Shown: positions 16,269 through 24,596, counted from the stretch's first letter. The stretch is DNA of 64,000 nucleotides from Gloeocapsa sp. PCC 73106 (GCF_000332035.1 NZ_ALVY01000220.1:1-64000); one strand, 5' to 3'. Program-made: numbers and translations. Notes: generated by a model from the sequence alone, not told the origin.

Positions 16269-17453
16269 TCAATGATCAAGGAGAAAAGCTTCTGCTAAAG
16301 CTGTTTTTTCCTTGGCTCTTTGAGCGTAGGGTTGTAGCTTAGCTAAATCCCAACCGATTAATAGCTGTAAATTTTCTAAACTCATCCCTCTGGTTAACAT
16401 TTCTACGCACCAAGTCTGTTGGGTTTGCTCCAAAGTTGGGAGATGGCTTGCCGGTAAATCTCTAACTAATTCTTGCCATTGCGCAGTAAGATCGGCTAGG
16501 GATAAAGACTTTCCCTGTGTGTTAATAAATAAAGCCGGGTTATTATCTTGACGAGTTCTCAACCACTGGGTAAGAGGGTTGCGCGTGTAAGAGCCGTAGC
16601 GCTTACCCAGGATAGATTGATTAACGGATACCTCTCTGATGGAACCTTGAGTAATTTGTATTAATTGTCCTTGAGGATAGTAGATGTGGTGCGATCGCTC
16701 TAGGTTAATAATTTCTTGAGGAGTTAAACCGGCGCCGAAGAGTAGGTAAACTATAGCGTAGATTTGTTTCCCCTGTTTTTTAGCTTTTTGCAGCAGGAAA
16801 TGAACTAATTGAGGTGGTAAATCCCTGATTGTTAGGGTAGAGGTTTCTTGTTTAGGTTTTTTCGTCCAAAACTTAACCAAATTACTCAAAAAATCGGCGC
16901 GATCTTGCCAAAGTTCATGAGATTCACAGGTAAACTCAATCACACCGTAGCCTAATAGGATAGCATGGAGCAACCCTGCTAACTGTTCCGTTTCCTCTTC
17001 CTGCAGGATTTCCCTCAAACCCTGTGCTAGATGGCGATTAACTTCAGTAATTCCTTTTCCTAAAGCGATACGGTTTTCTTGAGGGTATTGTTGAGCTTCA
17101 CCGATGACCGAGCAGACTATTTCGGGAAATTCTTCCAAATACTCTAAAACTGTGGTAGCGTAGTCTTGGATTGTCTCTGCTGAATCTGAAGTGCGATCAC
17201 CTTTGGTGGCGCGCAAAGCGCGATCGCGAGATTTGATTACACTTTCCCCCAGATAGGTAAATACCCCTGACTCTTCAATCACCGCTAAAAGTAAGCCATA
17301 CTTGCTTTTAAACTGACGAAAGATCGTCACTTCGTTTACCTGAGCTACATCTGCAATCTCTTTGGTGGTAGTTTCGCTGATTCCTTGAGTGAGAAAAAGT
17401 TCCGAAGCCGCTTTAATAATACGTTCTCTACTGGAGTTATTCGACGTTGACAT
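16269..17453 (-). CDS. TetR-family regulator fused to a degenerate tyrosine-recombinase-like domain
   Basis: A 394-residue protein, twice the length of an ordinary TetR regulator. Residues about 8-55 are a TetR helix-turn-helix (TTTKEIADVAQVNEVTIFRQF) and 60-200 the helical TetR ligand region. Residues about 211-385 follow the layout of a phage-integrase catalytic domain: YLLFGAGLTPQEIINL stands where integrases have YTGLRISEL, and LENLQLLIGW before LQPYAQR corresponds to IQxLLGH and the tyrosine. Thr244 replaces the first catalytic Arg and the HxxR motif is absent, although Tyr376 is kept, so strand cleavage is unlikely. It is divergent from desC across two palindromes and probably controls both genes. 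PfsR-like cyanobacterial TetR proteins are a possible comparison. Confidence 0.7.
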   Translation of the reverse strand: MSTSNNSSRERIIKAASELFLTQGISETTTKEIADVAQVNEVTIFRQFKSKYGLLLAVIEESGVFTYLGESVIKSRDRALRATKGDRTSDSAETIQDYATTVLEYLEEFPEIVCSVIGEAQQYPQENRIALGKGITEVNRHLAQGLREILQEEETEQLAGLLHAILLGYGVIEFTCESHELWQDRADFLSNLVKFWTKKPKQETSTLTIRDLPPQLVHFLLQKAKKQGKQIYAIVYLLFGAGLTPQEIINLERSHHIYYPQGQLIQITQGSIREVSVNQSILGKRYGSYTRNPLTQWLRTRQDNNPALFINTQGKSLSLADLTAQWQELVRDLPASHLPTLEQTQQTWCVEMLTRGMSLENLQLLIGWDLAKLQPYAQRAKEKTALAEAFLLDH

Positions 17454-17461
17454 AAAAATAA

Positions 17462-17478
17462 TGCAAATGACACTTGCA
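17462..17478. promoter_or_regulatory. operator 1, 17-bp palindrome between the TetR gene and desC
   Basis: TGCAAATGACACTTGCA, an inverted repeat (TGCAA/TTGCA) 9 bp upstream of the TetR gene's start. It shares CACTTGCA with the second site 44 bp away. The size and position fit a TetR-type operator that would autoregulate the regulator gene. Confidence 0.6.
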
Positions 17479-17505
17479 CAAAATGAAGATATCTGTTAGT
17501 TTAAA

Positions 17506-17522
17506 TGTAAGTACCACTTGCA
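17506..17522. promoter_or_regulatory. operator 2, 17-bp palindrome next to the desC start
   Basis: TGTAAGTACCACTTGCA, imperfect inverted repeat matching operator 1 in 12 of 17 positions and ending 10 bp before the desC ATG. The two centres are 44 bp apart, about four helical turns, so two dimers could sit on the same DNA face. A TTG codon inside this site opens the longest desC frame, but the ATG at 17533 is the more likely start. Confidence 0.6.
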
Positions 17523-17532
17523 ACTAATCCTT

Positions 17533-18366
17533 ATGATCTCCGATTCAATCCAAATTGCCCCAAAACCACAACAGCCACTCAAACTAAGCCGGAGTAATCT
17601 CTCTTTGTTTGTTGCTATCCACGCATTAGCTTTATTGTCTCCCTGGTTTTTCTCTTGGTCTGCTTTAGGCGTGATGCTCTTTCTACACTGGCTATGTGGC
17701 AGTATTGGCATTTGCTTAGGCTATCATAGACTATTGACCCACCGCAGTTTTAAAGTGCCTAAACCCTTAGAATATATCATAACAACTATTGGAGCCCTAG
17801 CGCTTCAGGGTGGACCCATCTTCTGGGTATCGGGACACCGCTTACACCACGCCCATACAGAAGATATCGATCAAGATCCCTATTCTGCTAAACGAGGATT
17901 CTGGTGGAGTCATATGCTGTGGTTGATTTATCCACGTCAGGAAATTTTTAATTACGAAACCTATAAAAGATTTGCCCCTGATTTAGAACGAGATCCTTAT
18001 TATCGTTGGCTCAACCAAAACTTTATAATATTACAAGTTGCTTTAGGATTATTACTCTTTGCCTTAGGAGGTTGGTCCTTTGTCATTTACGGTATCTTTC
18101 TGAGATCTGTTCTCCTGTGGCACAGTACCTGGTTAATTAACTCAGCTACCCATATTAGGGGTTATCGTACTTTTGACACTGAAGACAACGCTGGTAATCT
18201 CTGGTGGGCCGCTTTACTTACCTACGGAGAAGGTTGGCACAATAATCACCACGCACATCCTCGCGTCGCTAAAGCTGGCTTGAAATGGTGGGAAATCGAT
18301 GTCACTTGGTGGGCTATTAAAGTTCTACAAAGTTTAAGCCTGGCGAAAAACGTGGTCATGCCGTAG
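17533..18366 (+). CDS. desC: acyl-lipid fatty acid desaturase, delta-9 (DesC) type
   Basis: A 277-residue membrane di-iron desaturase that introduces a double bond into acyl chains of membrane lipids. All three histidine boxes are present: HRLLTH, HRLHHAH and EGWHNNHHAHP. Hydrophobic segments lie at about 28-75 and 165-195. Length and the WLCGSIGICLGYHRLLTHRS block match cyanobacterial delta-9 desaturases rather than the longer DesA or DesB. The ATG at 17533 is chosen over a TTG at 17518 that lies in the operator palindrome. It is transcribed divergently from the TetR-fusion gene, which suggests direct control of desaturation. Confidence 0.9.
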   Translation: MISDSIQIAPKPQQPLKLSRSNLSLFVAIHALALLSPWFFSWSALGVMLFLHWLCGSIGICLGYHRLLTHRSFKVPKPLEYIITTIGALALQGGPIFWVSGHRLHHAHTEDIDQDPYSAKRGFWWSHMLWLIYPRQEIFNYETYKRFAPDLERDPYYRWLNQNFIILQVALGLLLFALGGWSFVIYGIFLRSVLLWHSTWLINSATHIRGYRTFDTEDNAGNLWWAALLTYGEGWHNNHHAHPRVAKAGLKWWEIDVTWWAIKVLQSLSLAKNVVMP

Positions 18367-18657
18367 TCTTATGCGACAATTGAGTTAATCTAGAAATGTT
18401 TAAACCATGGAAAAGCGATTAACTCAAGGTAATCTGATCACTTTGACATCCTCCCCGACCTGAAGGTACGGGGATTCCTTTAAAACAAGCTCAACTGAAC
18501 CGGTTTAAAGGTGGATAAAACGCCGCTTCAGGTACCTGGAAAGTGAAAGTATTTTTAGGCGATCGCTTTCTCAGTGAAAATATTTTTAAAGTTGAGTAAA
18601 ACACCATATTGAATCTTCGTCTTAAAATTAAGATAGTTATAGTTGTATCTTAAAAAT
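18367..18657. other. intergenic region with IS remnant
   Basis: This 291-bp gap contains the IS200/IS605-type hairpin at 18443-18478, a 10-bp palindrome CAGGTACCTG at 18529-18538, and two similar blocks GTGAAAGTATTTTTA and GTGAAAATATTTTTA. A short frame from an ATG at 18406 (MEKRLTQGNLI) runs into the hairpin and stops; it could be the cut start of a gene but cannot be identified. Confidence 0.5.
18443..18478 (+). mobile_element. IS200/IS605-type end hairpin (solitary remnant)
   Basis: TTGACATCCTCCCCGACCTG and the following AAGGTACGGGGATTCC form the sequence typical of the right end of IS200/IS605 elements downstream of tnpB, including a CCCCG/CGGGG hairpin. No tnpA or tnpB frame lies nearby, so this is a leftover end or a small non-autonomous element. 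Confidence 0.6.
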
Positions 18658-19386
18658 ATGCTGGAGTTTGTGCAAACTCAACTTTATTATCTAGAACAAT
18701 CAGCCAATCAACTAGTTTCTCAACAGCTTAACCATTTGAGTATTTTGAGTCTCGCAGTGGTTTTACTCGCCGGGTTATTAACTAGTTTGAGTCCCTGCAT
18801 GTTATCTATGTTACCTTTAACCGTGGGCTATATCGGTGGTTACCAAAATCAAACTAAGCTACAAGCTATGATACAGTCTATTTGGTTTGCTTTGGGTTTA
18901 GCCACCACTCTAGCTTTATTAGGTATAATTGCGGTGAGTTTGGGACGCGTTTACGGACAAATTGGGGTGGGGTTACCTCTAATCGTTAGTGCGATCGCTA
19001 TTATTATGGGTTTAAATCTCTTAGAAATCCTCCCAATATCCTTTCCGAGTCTAGGTACAACCGACTGGATTACCCCTAAATTTCCCCCCGCTGTCCGCTC
19101 TTATCTGTTGGGTTTGACTTTTGGTTTAGTAGCTTCTCCCTGTAGTACTCCCGTTTTAGCGACTCTCCTCGCTTGGGTCGCAGGTAGTCAAGATCTGCTC
19201 ATGGGAGTTATCTTATTATTAACTTACACTATTGGTTACGTTGCACCCTTAGTGATTGCAGGGACTTTTACCGGCGCGATTAAACAGTTTTTAAGTTTAC
19301 GTCGTTGGTCGGGTTGGATTAATCCAGTTAGTGGTAGTTTACTCTTAGGATTTGGGACTCTGTCTTTACTCTACCGATTAGTTTAG
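18658..19386 (+). CDS. ccdA: cytochrome c biogenesis protein CcdA
   Basis: A 242-residue integral membrane protein with about six helices that carries reducing power from stromal/cytoplasmic thioredoxin across the thylakoid membrane to keep apocytochrome c thiols reduced. The two redox cysteines are in SLSPCMLSMLPLTVGYIGG and ASPCSTPVLATLLAW. The ATG at 18658 is preferred to a TTG at 18643. The partner ResB/Ccs1 is not next to it, although in many genomes they are neighbours. An AT-rich leader precedes it. Confidence 0.93.
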   Translation: MLEFVQTQLYYLEQSANQLVSQQLNHLSILSLAVVLLAGLLTSLSPCMLSMLPLTVGYIGGYQNQTKLQAMIQSIWFALGLATTLALLGIIAVSLGRVYGQIGVGLPLIVSAIAIIMGLNLLEILPISFPSLGTTDWITPKFPPAVRSYLLGLTFGLVASPCSTPVLATLLAWVAGSQDLLMGVILLLTYTIGYVAPLVIAGTFTGAIKQFLSLRRWSGWINPVSGSLLLGFGTLSLLYRLV

Positions 19387-19473
19387 TTCATCTGGCTGTC
19401 TGGTAAAAAAAAATGATACTCTAGTAGGTAATCTGCGAACTCTACTTTTACCATCTCTTGCACCTTTTCAATC

Positions 19474-20058
19474 ATGTCCACAACCATTGCTGAAGAAGTT
19501 ATAGCCTACGAAGAGTTGCTCTCTCAATTAGACTTGGAAGAGCGTGAGATTTTAGCTACTAGTATTAAGAAAATTAGAGAGAGTTTACTAGAATCAACCG
19601 AGAAACAGAATAACTTGATCAGAGCTTTAACTGGCGATACTGATTATTCTCCTTCGGAAAAAATTAAGCTAGAAATAGACTCTTTACTCAATTACTTCCA
19701 ACGTCGACGTGATTTATTGGCAAACTCTCTTACTGCTTCTCAAGTAGTTCAACTTCTCGGAACTCAAGAACAAACACCTCATGATCGAGTCAAGAGTAAA
19801 ACTCTTTTTGCAGTGCGCGATCATGGGGGACTTAAATTTCCCCTATGGCAATTCGACCCCGAAGGAGATGAAGGGGTGATTGATGGTTTACCAGAAGTGC
19901 TCAAAAACCTATCTTTAAGCTCGGCATTTGCTAAACTTAACTGGTTTATGCGTTCTAATCCAGTTTTTGATGGTTTAACACCTGTAGCGGCTTTACAACA
20001 GGGTTTAAAAATGAGAGTAATTGCTGAAGCTAAGGGTGTTGGGGGTGCTTTTTGGTAG
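19474..20058 (+). CDS. Xre/MbcA/ParS-type antitoxin with DNA-binding domain (RES partner decayed)
   Basis: A 194-residue protein. Residues about 1-85 are helical and charged. Residues about 88-125 (LTASQVVQLLGT, DRVKSKTLFAVRDHG, FPLWQFD) form an excisionase-like helix-turn-helix, and about 135-185 (NWFMRSNPVFDGLTPVAALQQG) match the toxin-binding domain of Xre/MbcA/ParS antitoxins. These pair with RES-domain toxins, which degrade NAD+. The tail of a RES protein follows directly, but without its catalytic part, so the antitoxin appears to have lost its target. Confidence 0.65.
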   Translation: MSTTIAEEVIAYEELLSQLDLEEREILATSIKKIRESLLESTEKQNNLIRALTGDTDYSPSEKIKLEIDSLLNYFQRRRDLLANSLTASQVVQLLGTQEQTPHDRVKSKTLFAVRDHGGLKFPLWQFDPEGDEGVIDGLPEVLKNLSLSSAFAKLNWFMRSNPVFDGLTPVAALQQGLKMRVIAEAKGVGGAFW

Positions 20059-20247
20059 TTATCGCACTTTGATGGTCTGATGTATTTTAATGCGCATAAT
20101 GATGAAGAAGCGATCGCCCTCTATGAAAGAGCTAAAGATGCTTTAAGTTGTAAGTCTGATCTAATTATCAGATTAGATGACCTGCAACTGCGTTCTCATC
20201 TTCAAACAATCGCTTTGGCTCATAATCTCGTATTTATTCCTAGTTAA
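20059..20247 (+). pseudogene. 3' remnant of a RES-domain toxin gene
   Basis: Sixty-two codons directly after the antitoxin stop, in the same frame, without an ATG at the beginning. The reading (LSHFDGLMYFNAHN, EEAIALYERAKDAL, ending LVFIPS) fits the C-terminal end of RES proteins, in which a conserved Asp-Gly-Ile/Leu-x-Tyr segment is followed by an Ala-Leu-x-Glu/Asp-Arg helix. The N-terminal catalytic part is missing. The internal ATG at 20080 would give only a fragment. Confidence 0.6.
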
Positions 20248-20272
20248 GAAATAGGGATTCAAAAATCTTGAC

Positions 20273-22717
20273 TCAAAGAGCGATCGCTTGACCATTTTTT
20301 AATTTTTTTTGTCCCCCTAAGATAAATAGCCAAACCATGACTATAATCCAATGAATCAAAACGATAATTATTAAAGAACCGGTTAGATAATAGGCGATCG
20401 CACAAATAATTCCCAACAACCCGGTTAAAAGTAAAAATACAGGCTGTAAAAAAGTTGGATAACCTACCCGATATAAAGTAAGGGCGTTTAAGGGATGATA
20501 GAGGATAAAAATAGCTAAGCTAATTCCCCCCCATATCAACCAGGTAGAGGTTAAAGCCCTTTCTGCAGGGTGGGGAAGCATAAACACTCTCATGAAGATT
20601 TCTTCAGTTAAAGCGGGAAAAAACAATAGCCTAATCATACCGATAATTCCCGGTTGAGTGGGCGTAAAAGAGAGAAAATTAGTTTTCCAACCCACAGGAA
20701 TAGCGATCGCTCCATAAATTAACAATAACCCCCCAGCGATCAAACTAGATTTTACAGTAACCGTTGCTAATAAAGAATTAACCAAACGAGCGAACAGTAA
20801 ACTAATTAAGGGAAATTGACCAAAGATAATCGTTGGGGCGATCGGTTCAATTGTAGGATCTTCTCCTCCGATTTGATTGGTGCGTAAAAACCAAAGTGAA
20901 CCACCGTGATCTAAAAAAATCCTACTGACTTGATCATGGGCTTGACGAGGTAACATGGAATTCCAACTATCTAGGGTATTTGCTAGTGAGACTTCACTAA
21001 CTAGGCGTTCGCCCTCAATTCCTGCCAGAAATTCCGCATTTTCCTGCCAATCAGGACGAATAACTCCTCTAGGCTGTAGACTATTCAGTAAATCTTTTCC
21101 TAAGTCAATAAAAGCGATAAACTGTTTTGTCTTAACCTGATTATTGGGAATCGCTAAAATTTGACCTTTAATCCGTTCAATGGCAATATAAAGCGCTTGA
21201 CTCGAATCTTGAACACAGGAAGTTGCTGGTGTAACAGCCGCCACTCCCGTACCATTGCCTGTACGATATTTAGCAGATAAAATCTGAGCTTGTTTAAGTA
21301 ACTCTTGGAGAAAATAAAAAGAAGTTCCCTGCACTTCCAAAGGTTCAGTAAAGCTATCCAGCTTGACAACTACATCAGAAATAGGGCGAATTCCTAACCA
21401 TCCTCTGCGTAAATTGCCCGTATAAGCAGGCCAATCGAGAGAACCTGAGATAATAGCGTTGGGATTATGGGCGTATATTTGTTGATAGATGATCTTGAAT
21501 TGTAACTCCTTAGTAAAACGCTCTCGAATAACTTCCGCTAATCCATAAGCAAAATGTCCCGTAACTGTACCAGCAAGAATAGGTTCTGCTTTTTCTCCAC
21601 CAATACCACCAAACAGATGAATGATTAAAGCCCTATCTCCTTCTTCCCATTTACTAATCGCCTCTTCCGGTGATGTTGCTGTAGTATCGAGCAAAACTGA
21701 CTGAAAAGTCCCTTTCCGTTCGGGTGTATCTAGCCAATTTTGCCTTCTGATATAGTTAATGGCTTCTTCTGGGTTGATAATAACTTGACCGGGGTTTAGT
21801 TGCAATATAGATCGAGGTTTAAGAGATTGAACAGTAAAGATTCCCTGATGATCTTTAGCTCCATAAATATACCATCCCGCATCGCCAACAGCAGAATCTT
21901 GCAGATTACGAGAAGTAGAAAGAAAACGTCCATTATTATCTGCAGGTTGTTGCGGAATTCTAACGGTTTCTTCGACTCCATCAAAGTTTCCCGTTTCTTG
22001 ATTATAATGGCGTACCAGAAAATAATCGTCTTCAGTTTGAGCTAAAATCTGAACTAATCCGTAAAATACTCCTGTGACTTGTATAGGTTCCAGGTTCGTT
22101 AATAATAAAGGATTTCCCTGTTGATCTTCAGATATAGCGATGGATTCTAATCTAACTATGAGATCATTTTCAGGACGAGAACCCGCTAAAGATACTAATG
22201 GTCCAACTTGATTTCTTCCATCCAAACGAGTAGGAATAACATTGCCATCAGCTTGATAACTTTTCGCTTCTGGACTAATCCGAACGTCAGTAGTGACCGC
22301 TTGTACATAAGATTCAGTATAGGGTGTTTTTTGCCAACCTAAAGCTACCGTTTTCCCGATTAAAGCTTCTGCTTCCTTGGGAGTATGGTATAGCTCGACC
22401 CAAACTCCATCCTCGTTATTTTCAAATAATGGCTTTTCCGGGAGGATAAGACGTCCTACCCAAGTACCCGTCGGTTGATATAAAGATGTATCTATATTCT
22501 GAATAACGGGGTAATTACTTATTTGATTAAATGGTGCTTTTTGACTCAATTCATAGCTAGATATGCTTTCTGCTTTGATAAATTGCGTCAGCAGCAACAA
22601 TATTAAAACTGCCAAAAAAGCAATAGTAGTTAATCTATTTTTATTGTTAATCACGAGGGAATAAAAACTTGACACGGTGGTTTTTGAATTATTATACTTG
22701 ACAATACCAGTTTTCAA
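20273..22717 (-). CDS. large CPBP-family intramembrane protease with N-terminal extracytoplasmic domain
   Basis: An 814-residue protein with one N-terminal membrane helix (about 29-48), a 590-residue polar domain and a C-terminal membrane domain (about 640-800). The latter has the CPBP (Rce1-like) motifs: PALTEEIFMR with the paired glutamates and Arg, FILYHPLNA with His, and VLIHWI with the second His. These glutamic-type proteases cleave within membranes; the substrate is unknown. The large middle region has no domain that I recognise, but is open and well formed. The start is uncertain: the longest frame uses a TTG at 22717, while GTG codons at 22675 and 22654 are alternatives and a TATAAT-like box lies between. 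Confidence 0.75.
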   Translation of the reverse strand: MKTGIVKYNNSKTTVSSFYSLVINNKNRLTTIAFLAVLILLLLTQFIKAESISSYELSQKAPFNQISNYPVIQNIDTSLYQPTGTWVGRLILPEKPLFENNEDGVWVELYHTPKEAEALIGKTVALGWQKTPYTESYVQAVTTDVRISPEAKSYQADGNVIPTRLDGRNQVGPLVSLAGSRPENDLIVRLESIAISEDQQGNPLLLTNLEPIQVTGVFYGLVQILAQTEDDYFLVRHYNQETGNFDGVEETVRIPQQPADNNGRFLSTSRNLQDSAVGDAGWYIYGAKDHQGIFTVQSLKPRSILQLNPGQVIINPEEAINYIRRQNWLDTPERKGTFQSVLLDTTATSPEEAISKWEEGDRALIIHLFGGIGGEKAEPILAGTVTGHFAYGLAEVIRERFTKELQFKIIYQQIYAHNPNAIISGSLDWPAYTGNLRRGWLGIRPISDVVVKLDSFTEPLEVQGTSFYFLQELLKQAQILSAKYRTGNGTGVAAVTPATSCVQDSSQALYIAIERIKGQILAIPNNQVKTKQFIAFIDLGKDLLNSLQPRGVIRPDWQENAEFLAGIEGERLVSEVSLANTLDSWNSMLPRQAHDQVSRIFLDHGGSLWFLRTNQIGGEDPTIEPIAPTIIFGQFPLISLLFARLVNSLLATVTVKSSLIAGGLLLIYGAIAIPVGWKTNFLSFTPTQPGIIGMIRLLFFPALTEEIFMRVFMLPHPAERALTSTWLIWGGISLAIFILYHPLNALTLYRVGYPTFLQPVFLLLTGLLGIICAIAYYLTGSLIIIVLIHWIIVMVWLFILGGQKKLKNGQAIAL

Positions 22718-22786
22718 AAACAGATAACACTAAAAATAAACCTACTTTACTAGCAGCATCAGGACTTAACCAAACACAGATAATCT

Positions 22787-22999
22787 ATGACCTCGAAATC
22801 TTCCGAACCATTACCGCCGACCGACATGAGTGAACCTACCCTGACACAATTGCATCAAACCATCGACGCAGGTGTGAGAGTCGCTATTGCCGAAGCTATT
22901 GAGAGACACCGTAAATTAGGGGAGTCGATTACCATCTTAAAAGACGGACAAATTGTTACTTTAACAGGTGACCAAATTCCCCCACCGGGAAAAAACTAA
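22787..22999 (+). CDS. small conserved hypothetical protein, 70 aa
   Basis: A 70-residue polar protein with a helical middle (AGVRVAIAEAIERHRKLGES) followed by a short beta-like part (ITILKDGQIVTLTGDQIPP). Similar small proteins occur in cyanobacteria and are sometimes paired with other small genes, but I cannot assign a role. The ATG at 22787 is used. It is divergent from the CPBP gene. Its 3' side is a 267-bp gap in which I see nothing but one HIP1-like site. Confidence 0.5.
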   Translation: MTSKSSEPLPPTDMSEPTLTQLHQTIDAGVRVAIAEAIERHRKLGESITILKDGQIVTLTGDQIPPPGKN

Positions 23000-23266
23000 T
23001 TACATTTGAGTTAACACCCGTGGAACTCTTATAATCCCTAAGCTTAATATTTTCTGATCAGGAGAGACTAAGGCGATCGCCTAACCATTGTACAAAATCC
23101 CACACGTGAACTCTCAAACAGTTTGGATTACTATAGATTATAGTTAAGTTTAAGCCAGTAAATTTGACCTTGTTTATGTAAAGTAGTGTATCAAGATTCA
23201 GCATTACTGAGTGTTGCACGATAATAGAAACATAATAAAATTTTGATAACTTGTAGCAGTAAGTTT

Positions 23267-23712
23267 ATGGAACCCATCACTGTAACAGCTTTAATCGAGT
23301 TAATCCATACCTCTGAGTATGAATATACCCGTAGGAAAGCAGCAGAGAGTTTAGGGCAAATTGGAAAAGGCAACCCAGAAGCGATCGCGGCTTTAATCGA
23401 GTTAATCCATACCTCTGAGGATGAAGATACCCGTAGGCTAGCAGCAGAGAGTTTAGGGAAAATCGGACAAGGCAACCCGGAGGCGATCGCGGCTTTAATC
23501 GAGTTAATCCATACCTCTGAGGATGAAGATACCCGTAGTCTAGCAGTAGAGAGTTTAGGGAAATCGGAAAAGGGAACCCAGAAGAGATCGCAGCTTTAAT
23601 CGAGTTAATCCATACCTCTCAGGATGAATCTACCCTTTTGCAAGCAGCAGAGAGTTTAGGGAAAATCGACCCGGGGAACTCAGAGGCGATCGCGGCTTTA
23701 AGCAAGCTCTAA
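23267..23712 (+). pseudogene. HEAT/PBS-lyase-repeat protein, frameshifted
   Basis: Four copies of a 34-residue HEAT repeat (core AIAALIELIHTSEDEDTRR with AAESLGKIG) follow the ATG at 23267. Such repeats are protein-binding scaffolds, often at the end of cyanobacterial NACHT ATPases or phycobilin-lyase-like proteins. In the third repeat the usual GGGAAAATCGG reads GGGAAATCGG at about 23558-23567; loss of one A shifts the frame and the original frame stops at 23599. Restoring the base gives an open frame to 23712. The neighbouring repeats are nearly identical at the nucleotide level, so slippage or recombination is likely. Confidence 0.75.
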
Positions 23713-23893
23713 ATCTAGCTCTAATCCTGCAAGCACCTATATTATAGAAACTATGTCGCCAACTCGCCAATATTCTGTTCATAGCTTGGATTACCTACTA
23801 TCGTCTCGAACCTTCTCGGTGCGGCTTCCCAGACCAACAACCCAACTTATTACTCTCTTTGTGCGATCGTCCGACTCTTCTACGGAATCCCAA
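23653..23893 (+). repeat. 241-bp direct repeat, left copy
   Basis: From AGTTTAGGG in the last HEAT repeat to ACGGAATCCCAA, this sequence recurs at 24688-24928 with the same length and scattered substitutions. It holds the end of the HEAT gene and the start of a 53-codon frame (ATG at 23753) that also exists in the right copy. Differences between the two copies of that frame change amino acids as often as not, so it need not be a gene. Confidence 0.85.
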
Positions 23894-23910
23894 AGAAAAC
23901 CTGATCGTTG

Positions 23911-24288
23911 TTAAGCGGAGATTTGTGCCGACTTATAGGGCTGTATAAGAATTTCAGCCGGAATCCCTAATTCTTGATTCAACTTCCGAATCATTTCCAA
24001 AGTCAAGGAGCGTTTACGAGACAGAATCTCAGACACACTGACTCGACTCCCCAAACATAGCTCTAAATCACGACTAGACCACCCACGGGTATCCATGTAG
24101 TAATGAATTGCATCGATTGGATCAGGTAGTTCAATCGGAATGTGCGTCTTCTCGTAAACTTCTACTAGGGTGCTGAGTATATCTAGTCGATCGTATTCAG
24201 GAGTATTGGGGGCGACATTAAACAGCAACTCAATTTCTCTAAGAGCTTCTTGATAGTCAGTTTGGGTTCTAATTGGACGTATTTCCAT
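23911..24288 (-). CDS. higA: HigA-type antitoxin
   Basis: A 125-residue Xre-family antitoxin. A leading segment (about 1-60) is followed by the helix-turn-helix (about 67-115; GWSSRDLELCLGSRVSVSEI and LTLEMIRKLNQELGIP). It binds and inhibits HigB and represses the operon. It follows higB by 14 bp, in the usual toxin-first order. The stop overlaps the end of a short frame from the flanking repeat. Confidence 0.85.
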   Translation of the reverse strand: MEIRPIRTQTDYQEALREIELLFNVAPNTPEYDRLDILSTLVEVYEKTHIPIELPDPIDAIHYYMDTRGWSSRDLELCLGSRVSVSEILSRKRSLTLEMIRKLNQELGIPAEILIQPYKSAQISA

Positions 24289-24302
24289 ATATCAATCTCG
24301 GT

Positions 24303-24596
24303 TTAGATTGTTTCTGCATCTACCTTGTCATACTCAGCATGAGTACCAATAAATCGGATAAAAATAATGCCGATGTCATAACGAATTGCTACAATCAAGC
24401 GATAGGTATTGCCTTTGATGTTGAAAACAACACGGTTGTTCCCAATGATGCTGGCATTACCATGAACTGACTTAACATCGACTGGACTGTGCCAATCGGC
24501 GTGAGATGCTTCATAGTACCAAGTTTTCAGTGCTTCTTCGGCATCTGGATGAGATTCCCAGAAGTTTTTTAGGGTGCTGCGGGACAGGATACGCAT
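24303..24596 (-). CDS. higB: HigB-type mRNA interferase toxin
   Basis: A 97-residue RelE-superfamily toxin that cleaves mRNA on the ribosome. The family pattern is complete: MRILSRSTLKNFWESHPDAE, WYYEASHADW, VFNIKGNTYRLIVAIRY, and the ending FIRFIGTHAEYDKVD. It starts at an ATG at 24596. With higA this is the only toxin-antitoxin pair in the window that appears intact. It lies between two 241-bp direct repeats. Confidence 0.9.
   Translation of the reverse strand: MRILSRSTLKNFWESHPDAEEALKTWYYEASHADWHSPVDVKSVHGNASIIGNNRVVFNIKGNTYRLIVAIRYDIGIIFIRFIGTHAEYDKVDAETI

Noticed and set aside
18406-18462. Short gene starting MEKRLTQGNLI
   Set aside because: It ends after 18 codons inside the IS-type hairpin and cannot be matched to a family; noted only as a possible cut start.
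23753-23914. 53-codon frame in the left 241-bp repeat as a gene
   Set aside because: The equivalent frame in the right copy differs mainly by amino-acid-changing substitutions and neither has a good ribosome site, so selection on a protein is not shown.
24273-24470. Plus-strand 65-residue frame across higBA
   Set aside because: It is antisense to two well-supported genes.
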